A stretch of 49,370 nt of DNA from Saccharibacillus deserti (lineage in GTDB: Bacteria > Bacillota > Bacilli > Paenibacillales > Paenibacillaceae). The position numbers were made by a program, and so were the translations under genes. The stretch lies in the NCBI RefSeq assembly GCF_013618475.1, contig NZ_JABJVN010000015.1:1-49370 (forward strand). The letters run 5' to 3'. Below, one piece after another: positions 16,182-28,399 of this stretch (position 1 is its first letter; the number at the start of each line of letters is the position of its first letter). Under the pieces are notes generated by a model. The model saw only the letters and a list, made by a program, of their open reading frames with translations, searched no databases and was not told where the DNA came from.

Positions 16182-17262
16182 TCACAACCACTCCTTCGGC
16201 TTGGATCGTCTGCCGCGACGTGCGCGTGCTTCCTTCGGAATCCGTCAGCAGGGACGGCCTGTCTTCCAGGGAGAAAATCGTCAAATTGGCGGCTTCGCCG
16301 ACCCGGATACGGCCCAGCTCCGGACGTTTCAGCCAGGCGGCGGGGCGCTTCGTGACCGCGTCGATCACGTCTGTCAGCGGGTAACCGAGCGACAGGAACT
16401 TGGTCAGCACGCTCGCCATGCCGTAGACGGGACCGTTGAGCCGGTTGCCGCGGTAAATATCGGTGCTGATCGTATCGAAAAAAACGCCGGCGCGCCGGGC
16501 TTGTTCGGCCGTCTTGAACGAGAAGCTGGCCGTACCGTGCCCGACGTCCAGCTTCACGCCGCGCGCGATCGCGCCCTGCAGCACCGGCAGCGGCCGACCG
16601 CTGTCGTCGAACAGGTTGTTGGCTTTGCCGTTCAAATAATGCGTGACGACATCGCCGCGCCGCAGCAGGGGAATGACTTCTTCGATCGCCGGGGGCGCCG
16701 AGCCGATATGGGTCATGAGCGGCAGGCCGGCGGCGCCTGCGATCGCCACCGCCCTGCGCAGCGGTTCGAGGCCGTTGCCGCCGACGACGCTGCCGCTGAT
16801 GCGCGCTTTGAAGCCGACGACGAATCCGGCCTGCGCGCGCGCCGCGGAGAGCGCGGCTTCGCGGTCGATCCACTCCATGCGCGACAGCTCGTCGACCCGC
16901 TGCAGTCCGATGCGCGACACGTTGAGCAAAGCGAGCAGCCGCGTCCGGGCGACGCTCCGGCTTGCGGCAAGCTCGGCGATCCGGTCGGCGCCGCAGCTGC
17001 CCGCATCCACGACCGTGGTCGATCCGCATTCGATGCCGATCGCGTCGATCGAGTCGCCGTAAGGCTCGAATTCGGGAAAAGCATGCACGTGCAGATCGAT
17101 CCAGCCGCTGGATACATACAGCCCTTCGCAGTCGACGGAACGCCCTGCAGCAGTGTTCGTTCCGGGCGGCGCCAGTCCGGCGACCACGCCGTTTTCCACG
17201 GTCAGGTCCACGGCGCGCCCATCCGTGAGACGGACCTGCCGCAGCACGAGATTCGTTTGCAT
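16147..17262 (-). CDS. Amidohydrolase/deacetylase family metallohydrolase
   Basis: The 371-residue protein is a dihydroorotase-like amidohydrolase of the group next to dgaE/dgaF in many Firmicutes. Metal-binding His58 and His60 lie in GWIDLHVHAF, a lysine in VGFKARISGS is the candidate carboxylated residue, and MTHIGSAPP, VVTHYLNGKAN and FDTISTDIYRGN supply further ligands. It probably removes an N-acyl group or opens a ring to give the amine substrate of the DgaE-like lyase. It is first in the operon, with AGGTGA before ATG 17262. Confidence 0.85.
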   Translation of the reverse strand: MQTNLVLRQVRLTDGRAVDLTVENGVVAGLAPPGTNTAAGRSVDCEGLYVSSGWIDLHVHAFPEFEPYGDSIDAIGIECGSTTVVDAGSCGADRIAELAASRSVARTRLLALLNVSRIGLQRVDELSRMEWIDREAALSAARAQAGFVVGFKARISGSVVGGNGLEPLRRAVAIAGAAGLPLMTHIGSAPPAIEEVIPLLRRGDVVTHYLNGKANNLFDDSGRPLPVLQGAIARGVKLDVGHGTASFSFKTAEQARRAGVFFDTISTDIYRGNRLNGPVYGMASVLTKFLSLGYPLTDVIDAVTKRPAAWLKRPELGRIRVGEAANLTIFSLEDRPSLLTDSEGSTRTSRQTIQAEGVVVNGQYTACQVRS

Positions 17263-17357
17263 GATTCACCTGCTTTCTTCCATTTGAAATGGGAATCTGA
17301 ATGTCGGAGTGAAGATGCAGTTCCATTCCAAGATACCACCGCTTATTCCGAAAAACA

Positions 17358-17378
17358 ATATAACGTTATAATGTTTAA
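17358..17378. promoter_or_regulatory. 21-bp repeat, copy 2, with 12-bp palindrome
   Basis: These bases are identical to 181-201. The palindrome TATAACGTTATA occupies 17359-17370, about 100 bases before the first gene of the Dga-type operon on the minus strand and about 130 bases before the guaB promoter. Its position fits an operator of the operon's own GntR regulator. It also lies where the sugar island meets the guaB backbone. Confidence 0.6.
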
Positions 17379-19079
<1,701 letters not shown>

Positions 19080-19170
19080 GCCAAAACGCCGATCCGGGCG
19101 CAGATGCCGGAGCGGCTGCTTCTCTTCATACAAGTAAGGAACGATGGGATCGACTCGCGATCCACGAAGC

Positions 19171-19200
19171 GGACCGGGCTGTTTGCCCGGTCCGTTTTTT
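19171..19200 (+). terminator. guaB terminator
   Basis: GGACCGGGC (19171-19179) pairs with GCCCGGTCC (19185-19193) around a five-base loop and is followed by GTTTTTTT. Confidence 0.92.
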
Positions 19201-19240
19201 TGTCGGGAATAGGAAGCAGCCGTGCTTCCTATTCCCGACA
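19201..19240. repeat. Perfect 18-bp inverted repeat after guaB terminator
   Basis: Arms 19201-19218 and 19223-19240 (TGTCGGGAATAGGAAGCA and its complement) are exactly complementary around the 4-base loop GCCG. The repeat abuts the T tract of the guaB terminator and has no T tract of its own. It lies about 165 bases before dacA. Its role is unknown. Confidence 0.9.
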
Positions 19241-19403
19241 GACACGGCGGCCCGGTCGGATTTCTTCCGCTGCCGCAGAGTCTTTTGAAGAGGCGGGACT
19301 TTCCGATCTGTCACATTCCGTGGGAAGACAGGCCGCCCGGGGCTGTGTTAGACTAGAAAGGCATGACAAGAAATTTAGCCAGCCGAGGGGAGTACTTAAT
19401 CCA

Positions 19404-20831
19404 TTGAAAAGCCTGACTGCTTCTAACCGCAAAGTCGAGAAAAAACGGATTCTTCCGCCCAAGTTTCTAAAAAGAACCGCGGCATCCGTTCTTCTTATCC
19501 ATATGCTCTGTCTGTCCGCCGTTCCGGCCAATCTGGCCGGTGCCGCAGCTGCCGATACGGCCAAATCGCAAACGACCGATACCAAGAAGGCCGCCGAGAA
19601 ACCTGCCGCACAGAAAGCGATTCCGACCGTCGAGAGCCTTAAGCTTGCCGCCAAATCGGCGGTTTTGCTGGAGCCGACGACCGGAGAAATCATCATGTCG
19701 CTGAATGCCGACGTGGCTCTGCCTCCGGCCAGCATGACCAAGATGATGACCGAATACATCGTGGCCGAACAGGTCAAGCAGGGAAAAATGAGCTGGGAAG
19801 ACGTCGTGACGGTCAGCAAGAATGCCGCCGCGCAGGTCGGCTCCCGCGTCTTCCTGGCCGAAGGCGACCAGCACACCGTCAAGGATCTGTATATCGCCAT
19901 GGCGATCGGTTCCGCGAACGACGCTACCGTGGCATTGGCCGAAACGGTGGCACCTACGGAGACGGAATTCGTCAAAATGATGAACAGCGAAGCCAAGCGC
20001 ATGGGCATGGCCACCGCTCACTTCGCCAATTCGACGGGTCTGAATATTGCCGATATGCCGGCGGATTCGCGTCCGGCCGACGGCAAAGAAACGGTGATGT
20101 CCGCGATCGACGCCGCCCTGTTGGCGAAATATATCGTGACCGACCATCCCGACTTCAACGAATTCACGACGATTCCGTCCTACCAATTCCGTCCGGGCGA
20201 CAGCGGCCGGATCGAGAACCTGGACTGGATGCTGGAAGCAAACGCCGACGTGCCGAACTTCAAAGCGTATGCCTACAAAGGGCTGGACGGTCTCAAGACC
20301 GGCCATACCGAAGCGGCAGGCAACAACTTTACCGGTACGGCCGTGCGCGACGGCATGCGTCTGATCAGCGTCGTGATGGGAACCGATGCCAACGACCAGG
20401 GCTCGCGTTTCGTCGAAACCCGTAAAGTGCTGGATTACGGTTTCAACCATTTCGAAATCAAAGAACTCGTAAAAGCCAACCAGGCGCTTGAAGCCGAAGA
20501 GCCTATAGCCGTAAACAAAGGCAAAGAAGAGACGGTCGCTTACGAAACGGCCGGAGCGCTCAGCTTCGTCGTGCCGAAAGGCGCGGACGCCAGCGCGCTC
20601 AAGGTACAGCCGAGCGTAGAAGCGTCCCTCGAAGCGCCGGTCGCCAAAGGCGACAAAGTCGGCACCGCGACCTACACGTACAAAGCGGAAGGCATGGCCG
20701 AAGCCCAGACGAAGACCGTCGATCTGGTCGCTTCCGCAGACGTGGAGAAGGCAGGCTGGTTCAAACAGCTGCTCCGGGCCATCGGCGGATTCTTCTCCGA
20801 CCTGTTCGAAGGGATCAAAAACCTCTTCTAA
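19404..20831 (+). CDS. dacA: D-alanyl-D-alanine carboxypeptidase (PBP5 type)
   Basis: The 475-residue, low-molecular-weight penicillin-binding protein trims the terminal D-Ala of peptidoglycan stem peptides. A signal peptide covers about residues 1-48, ending near AGAAAA. Catalytic motifs are Ser110-Met-Thr-Lys, Ser170-Ala-Asn and Lys298-Thr-Gly. A PBP5-like beta-rich domain and an amphipathic C-terminal anchor (FKQLLRAIGGFFSDLFEGIKNLF region) follow. TTG 19404 with GAGGGGAG upstream is the best start; the reading frame is open further upstream but lacks a site and homology. Confidence 0.94.
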   Translation: MKSLTASNRKVEKKRILPPKFLKRTAASVLLIHMLCLSAVPANLAGAAAADTAKSQTTDTKKAAEKPAAQKAIPTVESLKLAAKSAVLLEPTTGEIIMSLNADVALPPASMTKMMTEYIVAEQVKQGKMSWEDVVTVSKNAAAQVGSRVFLAEGDQHTVKDLYIAMAIGSANDATVALAETVAPTETEFVKMMNSEAKRMGMATAHFANSTGLNIADMPADSRPADGKETVMSAIDAALLAKYIVTDHPDFNEFTTIPSYQFRPGDSGRIENLDWMLEANADVPNFKAYAYKGLDGLKTGHTEAAGNNFTGTAVRDGMRLISVVMGTDANDQGSRFVETRKVLDYGFNHFEIKELVKANQALEAEEPIAVNKGKEETVAYETAGALSFVVPKGADASALKVQPSVEASLEAPVAKGDKVGTATYTYKAEGMAEAQTKTVDLVASADVEKAGWFKQLLRAIGGFFSDLFEGIKNLF

Positions 20832-20845
20832 AGGCGTGCGAACGA

Positions 20846-20874
20846 TTGTATATCGATTATCTCTGCTGTAAAAT
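20846..20874 (+). promoter_or_regulatory. pdxST promoter (sigma-A)
   Basis: TTGTAT (20846-20851), a 17-base spacer and TAAAAT (20869-20874) stand 54 bases before the pdxS start. Confidence 0.75.
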
Positions 20875-20927
20875 AAACCGTTAGAACATCCGTGCAAAAA
20901 TCGTGAATGATCAGGGGGCTAAGAAGA

Positions 20928-21809
20928 ATGGAAGCAGGAACATCGCGCGTTAAAAGAGGTATGGCGGAAATGCAAAAAGGTGGCGTCATCATGGACGTCA
21001 TGAACGCCGAGCAGGCAAAAATCGCCGAAGCGGCGGGAGCCACGGCCGTTATGGCGCTGGAACGTGTGCCGTCCGACATTCGTGCAGCAGGCGGAGTCGC
21101 CCGTATGGCTGATCCGACCATTGTCGAAGAAGTCATGAAGGTCGTCTCGATTCCCGTGATGGCCAAAGCGCGCATCGGGCATTACGTGGAAGCGAAAGTG
21201 CTGGAATCGCTGGGCGTCGATTATATCGACGAGAGCGAAGTGCTGACGCCTGCGGACGAAGTCTTCCATATCGACAAGCAGGAATTCACGATTCCGTTCG
21301 TCTGCGGCGCCAAAGACCTCGGTGAAGCGCTGCGCCGGATCGGCGAAGGCGCTTCGATGCTTCGGACCAAAGGCGAGCCGGGCACCGGCAATATCGTGGA
21401 AGCGGTCCGTCACATGCGTCTGATCAACGGCCAGATTCGCAGAGTGAAGAATCTATCCAAAGACGAATTGTATGCCGAAGCGAAAAACCTCGGCGTTTCC
21501 TATGAAGTTCTTCTGGATATCCACCAACACGGCAAGCTTCCGGTCGTCAATTTTGCGGCAGGCGGCGTAGCGACTCCGGCCGATGCGGCATTGATGATGC
21601 ACCTCGGCGCGGACGGCGTATTTGTCGGCTCCGGCATTTTCAAATCCGACAATCCGGAAAAGTTCGCTCGGGCCATCGTGGAAGCGACCACGCATTATGA
21701 CGACTACCGCTTGATCGCCGAAGTTTCCAAGAACCTGGGCGCACCGATGAAAGGGATCGACATCAAGCAGTTGGCTCCGTCGGAGCGCATGCAGGACCGC
21801 GGCTGGTAA
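20928..21809 (+). CDS. pdxS: Pyridoxal 5'-phosphate synthase, synthase subunit
   Basis: The 293-residue TIM-barrel subunit builds PLP from ribose 5-phosphate, glyceraldehyde 3-phosphate and ammonia. The family blocks [38 protein letters not shown] and [18 protein letters not shown] are complete. ATG 20928 gives the usual length and has AGGGGG upstream; the ATG at 20907 lies before this site. It forms a two-gene unit with pdxT, seven bases downstream. Confidence 0.97.
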   Translation: MEAGTSRVKRGMAEMQKGGVIMDVMNAEQAKIAEAAGATAVMALERVPSDIRAAGGVARMADPTIVEEVMKVVSIPVMAKARIGHYVEAKVLESLGVDYIDESEVLTPADEVFHIDKQEFTIPFVCGAKDLGEALRRIGEGASMLRTKGEPGTGNIVEAVRHMRLINGQIRRVKNLSKDELYAEAKNLGVSYEVLLDIHQHGKLPVVNFAAGGVATPADAALMMHLGADGVFVGSGIFKSDNPEKFARAIVEATTHYDDYRLIAEVSKNLGAPMKGIDIKQLAPSERMQDRGW

Positions 21810-21816
21810 GCATAAG

Positions 21817-23713
<1,897 letters not shown>

Positions 23714-23759
23714 AGCTTGAGTCCTATCCGCCGCTTCGTTTTGTGCCAAGTTATAGACC

Positions 23760-23788
23760 TTGCGCGAAGCGAAGCGATGCGATATGAT
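23760..23788 (+). promoter_or_regulatory. Promoter of tRNA-Ser
   Basis: TTGCGC (23760-23765), a 17-base spacer and TATGAT (23783-23788) lie about 105 bases before the mature tRNA. Confidence 0.6.
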
Positions 23789-23900
23789 AGGAACGGACAT
23801 TTACGAATCGTCCAGTCCTACTAACAAAATTAAAAGATTTTCGCTAGGCGCAGAATTCTTCAAATCGCTTTGCCCAGAGGGGTATGCAATTTGAATACTC

Positions 23901-23989
23901 GGAGAGGTACCGAAGCGGTCATAACGGGGCGGTCTTGAAAACCGTTAGGGGGCAACTCCACATGGGTTCGAATCCCATCCTCTCCGCCA
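23901..23989 (+). tRNA. tRNA-Ser (UGA anticodon)
   Basis: The 89-base class II tRNA has acceptor arms GGAGAGG and CCTCTCC, a discriminator G and an encoded CCA. The anticodon loop CTTGAAA carries TGA at 23936-23938, the variable arm is long, and the T arm has GGTTCGAATCC. It follows serS, as the trnSL-Ser1 gene does in Bacillus. Confidence 0.97.
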
Positions 23990-24034
23990 GTTTAAAACTC
24001 CCCTTGCTGCATAGGTTTGCGGCGAGTCTAACCG

Positions 24035-24076
24035 AAACGCACTTTACCGTTGGATAACGGGAAGTGCGTTTTTTGT
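24035..24076 (+). terminator. tRNA-Ser terminator
   Basis: ACGCACTT (24037-24044) pairs with AAGTGCGT (24062-24069), with an inner CCGTT/AACGG stem and a following T tract. Confidence 0.88.
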
Positions 24077-24272
24077 TTTGCAATTGCTTGAAAAACTGAT
24101 TGAGGTAGGGAAACAGGAGTACAAATTAGGGTTATTATACGCTTTTCTTTTCCAATAGCAGGAAAATGCTAGTACAAAGCCGAAAAAATAGAGGAAGGCC
24201 AGCAGAGAGTCACTCAAAATCAAATCGTTCTAAGATAGCCTGGCGATTAAACAACAATGGAGTGTTCAATTA

Positions 24273-25010
24273 ATGATTTATGTACTAGCGGTACTGCTGT
24301 TCATTTTATTTTTGACCTTAAGGTCCCCCAAGATCAAGGGAAGGATCGGCGAGGGGTCTGTTCGTCACAAGCTAAGAAAACTTGATCGTAAGGAGTATAA
24401 AGTGCTACACGATCTTATGATTCAGCGTACGAATGGAAAGACATCGCAGATTGATCATATGGTCATCTCCAAGTATGGTGTATTTGTGATTGAGACGAAG
24501 AATTATAGGGGTTGGATTTTGGGAAGCGAGAAGTCAGAGTATTGGACCCAAGTCATCTACAAACGTAAAGAGCGACTATATAATCCTATTCGGCAGAACT
24601 ACGGACACATTAAATCACTTGAGAGCTACTTAGGAGACAGTACGATCCCGTTCATCTCTATTATTGCGTTCAGTACAAGAGCTGAATTAAAGCTTGAACA
24701 GATGAGCACGGATGTTGTTTACACGACTGGATTGGTATCGGCCATTCAGAAATATAAACATGTCGTGTTATCTGATGAACAAATTTATCGAATTCAAAAG
24801 GCCCTAGCGGTTAAGACTATCCACACTCATCAAGAGCGTAGGAAGCATGTTTCCGACATTAAACGAAGCTTGGAAGAGAAGGCAGCTTTTAAAAGCGCAG
24901 GGATATGTCCACGATGTAAAGGAGAGCTAGTTGAGCGCCAAGGGAAGAATGGAAATTTTATGGGTTGCAGCAGTTTTCCGAAATGCAGATACACCCAAAA
25001 AAGTCAGTAA
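24273..25010 (+). CDS. NERD domain protein with C-terminal zinc ribbon
   Basis: The 245-residue protein has an N-terminal hydrophobic segment (about 1-15), then a nuclease-related NERD domain (about 25-135). The domain shows the Asp and Glu-X-Lys pattern of restriction-like nucleases in QIDHMVISKYGVFVIETKNYRG. It ends in a topoisomerase-type zinc ribbon with CPRCKGELV and CSSFPKC. GGAGTG precedes ATG 24273. Base composition is clearly more AT-rich than all neighbours, which suggests recent transfer, and it sits directly behind a tRNA gene, a common insertion place. Its substrate is unknown. Confidence 0.85.
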   Translation: MIYVLAVLLFILFLTLRSPKIKGRIGEGSVRHKLRKLDRKEYKVLHDLMIQRTNGKTSQIDHMVISKYGVFVIETKNYRGWILGSEKSEYWTQVIYKRKERLYNPIRQNYGHIKSLESYLGDSTIPFISIIAFSTRAELKLEQMSTDVVYTTGLVSAIQKYKHVVLSDEQIYRIQKALAVKTIHTHQERRKHVSDIKRSLEEKAAFKSAGICPRCKGELVERQGKNGNFMGCSSFPKCRYTQKSQ

Positions 25011-25084
25011 AAAGGCTAATATAGCATAAAAATTTAAGATTAGATCCATACGCACCATAAGCTGCATATTCTTTTAAAGTGTAA

Positions 25085-25120
25085 AACTGCCTTCCTCCAC
25101 ACATGGAGAGGTGGCTTTTC
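25085..25120 (+). terminator. Probable terminator after the NERD gene
   Basis: An imperfect hairpin, with GCC and CTCCA pairing to TGGAG and GGC, is followed by TTTTCC. It is 75 bases past the stop codon. The rest of the 300-base gap up to yitT is AT-rich and shows no gene. Confidence 0.5.
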
Positions 25121-25313
25121 CATGTATGCTAAAACAAAAAAATGTATAACTATACAGTTCCTTTTACCGGAAAACAAGTTGAAAACGAGACAAACTGTCA
25201 AAGGATATGGCATAATTAAGAAGAGTAACTGTATGCTGAAGTATACTGCCACCATTTATCGGTAAAGGAGAGACCCTATAGCCGCATCCAATCCACGGGA
25301 AGGAAAGTGAATA

Positions 25314-26222
25314 ATGAATGAAACCGTAATCCCGACTCCGGCACGCAAGCCTTCTGCACCGCGTGCACATGGAAAAAGAACGTTTAAGCAAATTGTAACG
25401 AGAACCTTTTTTATCGTCTTCGGCGCAGTGATGGTTGCCGTCGCTCTGGAGCTTTTCCTCGTCCCAAACAAGATCACCGATGGCGGAATTACCGGCATTT
25501 CGGTGATGGCCTCTTTTCTCAGCGGTTGGAAACTCGGTATTTTTCTATTTATCTTAAACCTCCCTTTTCTTATTGTCGGCTATAAACAGATCGGCAAGAC
25601 TTTTGCCTTATCCACGTTGCTTGGCATTACGGTTCTTTCGATCGGTACCGTACTGCTTCACCCCGTGCAGGCGTTCGTGACGGATACCCTGCTTGCTTTT
25701 GTGTTCGGCGGCATTTTTCTGGGTGTCGGTACGGGAATCGTAATTCGCAACGGCGGTTCGCTCGACGGAACGGAGATCATCGCGATTCTGGTTTCCCGCA
25801 AAACGCCTTTTTCGGTCGGGGAAATCGTGATGTTCGTCAACTTGTTTATTTTGTCCGGTGCAGGCTTTGTATTCGGTTGGGACCGGGCTTTGTTTTCGAT
25901 TCTTGCCTACTATATCGCCTATAAGATGATCGATGTGACCATTGAAGGGATGAACGAATCCAAATCGGTATGGATCATCAGCGATCAGATCGACGAGATC
26001 GGCAACGCGATTCTGGACCGATTGGGACGCGGAGTCACGTATCTGGCGGGCGAGGGCGGATTTACGGGAGATCCGAAGAAAGTCATTTTCTGCGTGATTA
26101 CCCGGCTTGAAGAAGCAAAACTCAAAGAGATCGTCAATCAATTCGACGATAAAGCCTTTCTGGCTATCGGAAATATCCATGATGTCAAAGGCGGGCGCTT
26201 CAAGAAAAAAGACATCCATTAA
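25314..26222 (+). CDS. YitT family membrane protein
   Basis: The 302-residue protein has the YitT layout: a short basic N-terminus, five to six membrane segments (from about residue 28 to 190, including the GGSLDGTEIIAILVSRKT block), and a cytoplasmic C-terminal DUF2179 domain (about 205-295, GRGVTYLAGEGGFTGDPKKVIFCVITRLE). Members are common in Bacillales in several copies; no transport substrate is established. GGAAGGA precedes ATG 25314. It is a single-gene unit closed by a strong hairpin. Confidence 0.92.
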   Translation: MNETVIPTPARKPSAPRAHGKRTFKQIVTRTFFIVFGAVMVAVALELFLVPNKITDGGITGISVMASFLSGWKLGIFLFILNLPFLIVGYKQIGKTFALSTLLGITVLSIGTVLLHPVQAFVTDTLLAFVFGGIFLGVGTGIVIRNGGSLDGTEIIAILVSRKTPFSVGEIVMFVNLFILSGAGFVFGWDRALFSILAYYIAYKMIDVTIEGMNESKSVWIISDQIDEIGNAILDRLGRGVTYLAGEGGFTGDPKKVIFCVITRLEEAKLKEIVNQFDDKAFLAIGNIHDVKGGRFKKKDIH

Positions 26223-26248
26223 TTATACTTGTTAATAAAAGGGTATTA

Positions 26249-26296
26249 AGTCAGGACTTAAGAGCCTGAATGGTTCTTGGGTCCTGTCTTTTTTAT
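26249..26296 (+). terminator. yitT terminator
   Basis: A long hairpin pairs AAGTCAGGAC with GTCCTGTCTT (one mismatch) and, inside, AAGAGCC with GGTTCTT. A T tract follows. Confidence 0.88.
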
Positions 26297-26323
26297 AAGG
26301 CTTATTGGCCGATTTTGGAATTT

Positions 26324-26352
26324 TGAAACTTTTCGAAACAGATTCACGTATA
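26324..26352 (+). promoter_or_regulatory. ECF sigma (SigW-like) promoter of the lipoprotein gene
   Basis: TGAAAC (26324-26329) with a following TTTT, a 17-base spacer and CGTATA (26347-26352) match the cell-envelope-stress promoters of Bacillus sigma-W/X type. It directs transcription to the lipoprotein gene at 26486 with a leader near 130 bases. Which ECF factor uses it is inference. Confidence 0.65.
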
Positions 26353-26485
26353 CTTAGACGAGTCCGGAAACATAAGCCGCTTAGATGGAAATTCAAGGGT
26401 TTGAAGGTTTCGAGGTTTAGCCGTTGTGGTAAGAGGGTAACAGGACGATTTAAAACACATACAGATTTAAAGGGGAGAACAAAAC

Positions 26486-27580
26486 ATGAACAAAAAATTA
26501 TTCGGAAGTTTTGGCGCATTGGTTATGGCGGGTACGCTCGTATTGTCCGGCTGCGGTAACAATGCGGCAAGCCCGGCTGCAAAAGCCGAAGCAACACCGA
26601 AAGCCCTGCTGAAAGCTTCGGTAGCAAGCGCTGCAGCAGTCACTTCCTATCAAATGGACAGCAATTTTACCATGAATGAACTGACGGTTACGGTTCCTCC
26701 GTCCAGTGCCGACACGGCAAGCGTAAATCAGGTGGTCAGCATGCTCAAAGGCGCGGAATTCAATATGAAGACCGTATACCAAGGCGATCCGATGCAGGCG
26801 GAAATGAATCTCGAAGTGAAGCTCAAAGGCGATATGGAAATGACGATCAAGCTTCCGATCGTCATGACCAAAGAAAAAATGTACGTAAAAGTTCCAAACA
26901 TTGCTATTCTTCCACTGCCGCAGGACATGGTCGGCAAGTTTATCGAACTTGACCTGAAAGAACTGGCAGCCGAACAAGGTACCGAATTCAACGACGCTAT
27001 GCTGGATCCGAAAAACTCGCAAAAATTGACTTCGGACCTGAGCGCAGCGGTTCTGGACAGCTTTGACGAAGGCAAATACTTCAAGAAAATCGCTCCTGGC
27101 GATGCCGGACTGCCAGAAGGCGTAAAAGCGGAAGACGTTGTTCGCTTCGAAGTAACGAACGACAATGTGAAAGACGCGATTACAACTTTGGTTAACGTAG
27201 CCCTGCCGAAAGTGATCGAAACGCTGGATACGCCGGAATATCGTGAAATGCTCGGCATGACCGAACAGGATCTCAAAGACGCGAAAAGCGAACTGAGCAC
27301 AACGGACAACGAGCAAATGAACAAAGACCTTGAAGAAATGAAAAAATACCTGACCGTGAACACGTTCCAGATCGACACGGCGCTGAATGCGGACAAATTC
27401 CCGATTCACCAGAAGATGACGATGGACGTCAACTTCCAGGATCCGGAATCCGAAACTTCGGGTAAAGTGTCCCTGACCGGTTCGTCGACGTACAGCAAAG
27501 TAAACGAAAAACAGACGTTCGAAGTGGGTATCCCAACAGATACAATCACAATGGACGAACTGGAAAACATGAACTACTAA
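26486..27580 (+). CDS. Secreted lipoprotein, DUF6612/LppX-like
   Basis: The 364-residue product begins with a lipoprotein signal peptide and the lipobox LSGC (Cys23), followed by an Ala-rich linker. The body (about 45-360) is a beta-rich domain of the kind seen in LolA/LppX-like lipoproteins of Bacilli (KLKGDMEMTIKLPIVMTKEKMYVKVP and a late VNTFQIDTALNADKFPIHQKMTMDV repeat). Such proteins are often of unknown function. AAAGGGGAG precedes ATG 26486. The ECF-type promoter upstream suggests a response to envelope stress. It is monocistronic, with terminators on both sides. Confidence 0.8.
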   Translation: MNKKLFGSFGALVMAGTLVLSGCGNNAASPAAKAEATPKALLKASVASAAAVTSYQMDSNFTMNELTVTVPPSSADTASVNQVVSMLKGAEFNMKTVYQGDPMQAEMNLEVKLKGDMEMTIKLPIVMTKEKMYVKVPNIAILPLPQDMVGKFIELDLKELAAEQGTEFNDAMLDPKNSQKLTSDLSAAVLDSFDEGKYFKKIAPGDAGLPEGVKAEDVVRFEVTNDNVKDAITTLVNVALPKVIETLDTPEYREMLGMTEQDLKDAKSELSTTDNEQMNKDLEEMKKYLTVNTFQIDTALNADKFPIHQKMTMDVNFQDPESETSGKVSLTGSSTYSKVNEKQTFEVGIPTDTITMDELENMNY

Positions 27581-27602
27581 GCGATTCGACCGTTTCAACA
27601 AG

Positions 27603-27630
27603 AAAAGGCGGCCCTCAGGGCCGCCTTTTT
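27603..27630. terminator. Bidirectional terminator between lipoprotein gene and tadA
   Basis: AAAAGGCGGCCCT (27603-27615) pairs with GGGCCGCCTTTT around a minimal loop. A runs on the left and T runs on the right let it serve both convergent genes. Confidence 0.93.
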
Positions 27631-27644
27631 GGCGTGTATCGAGT

Positions 27645-28354
<710 letters not shown>

Positions 28355-28357
<3 letters not shown>

Positions 28358-28384
28358 ATAAAGCCCCTTTCCGAAGAAAGAGGC
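28355..28384 (-). terminator. motAB terminator
   Basis: On the minus strand GCCTCTTTC and GAAAGGGGC form a stem around a TTCG tetraloop, followed by TTTATTTA. It lies 16 bases after the motB stop and touches the last DnaA box. Confidence 0.82.
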
Positions 28385-28399
28385 AGAGGATAAATCGTA

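Noticed and set aside
19104..19403. Hundred-codon extension of dacA
   Set aside because: It runs through the guaB terminator and the 18-bp hairpin and would hide the signal peptide in the middle of the protein.
23901..25313. Integration of a mobile element into tRNA-Ser with an att duplication
   Set aside because: I found no repeated tRNA 3' end downstream and no integrase gene. The compositional anomaly is kept as a finding only.
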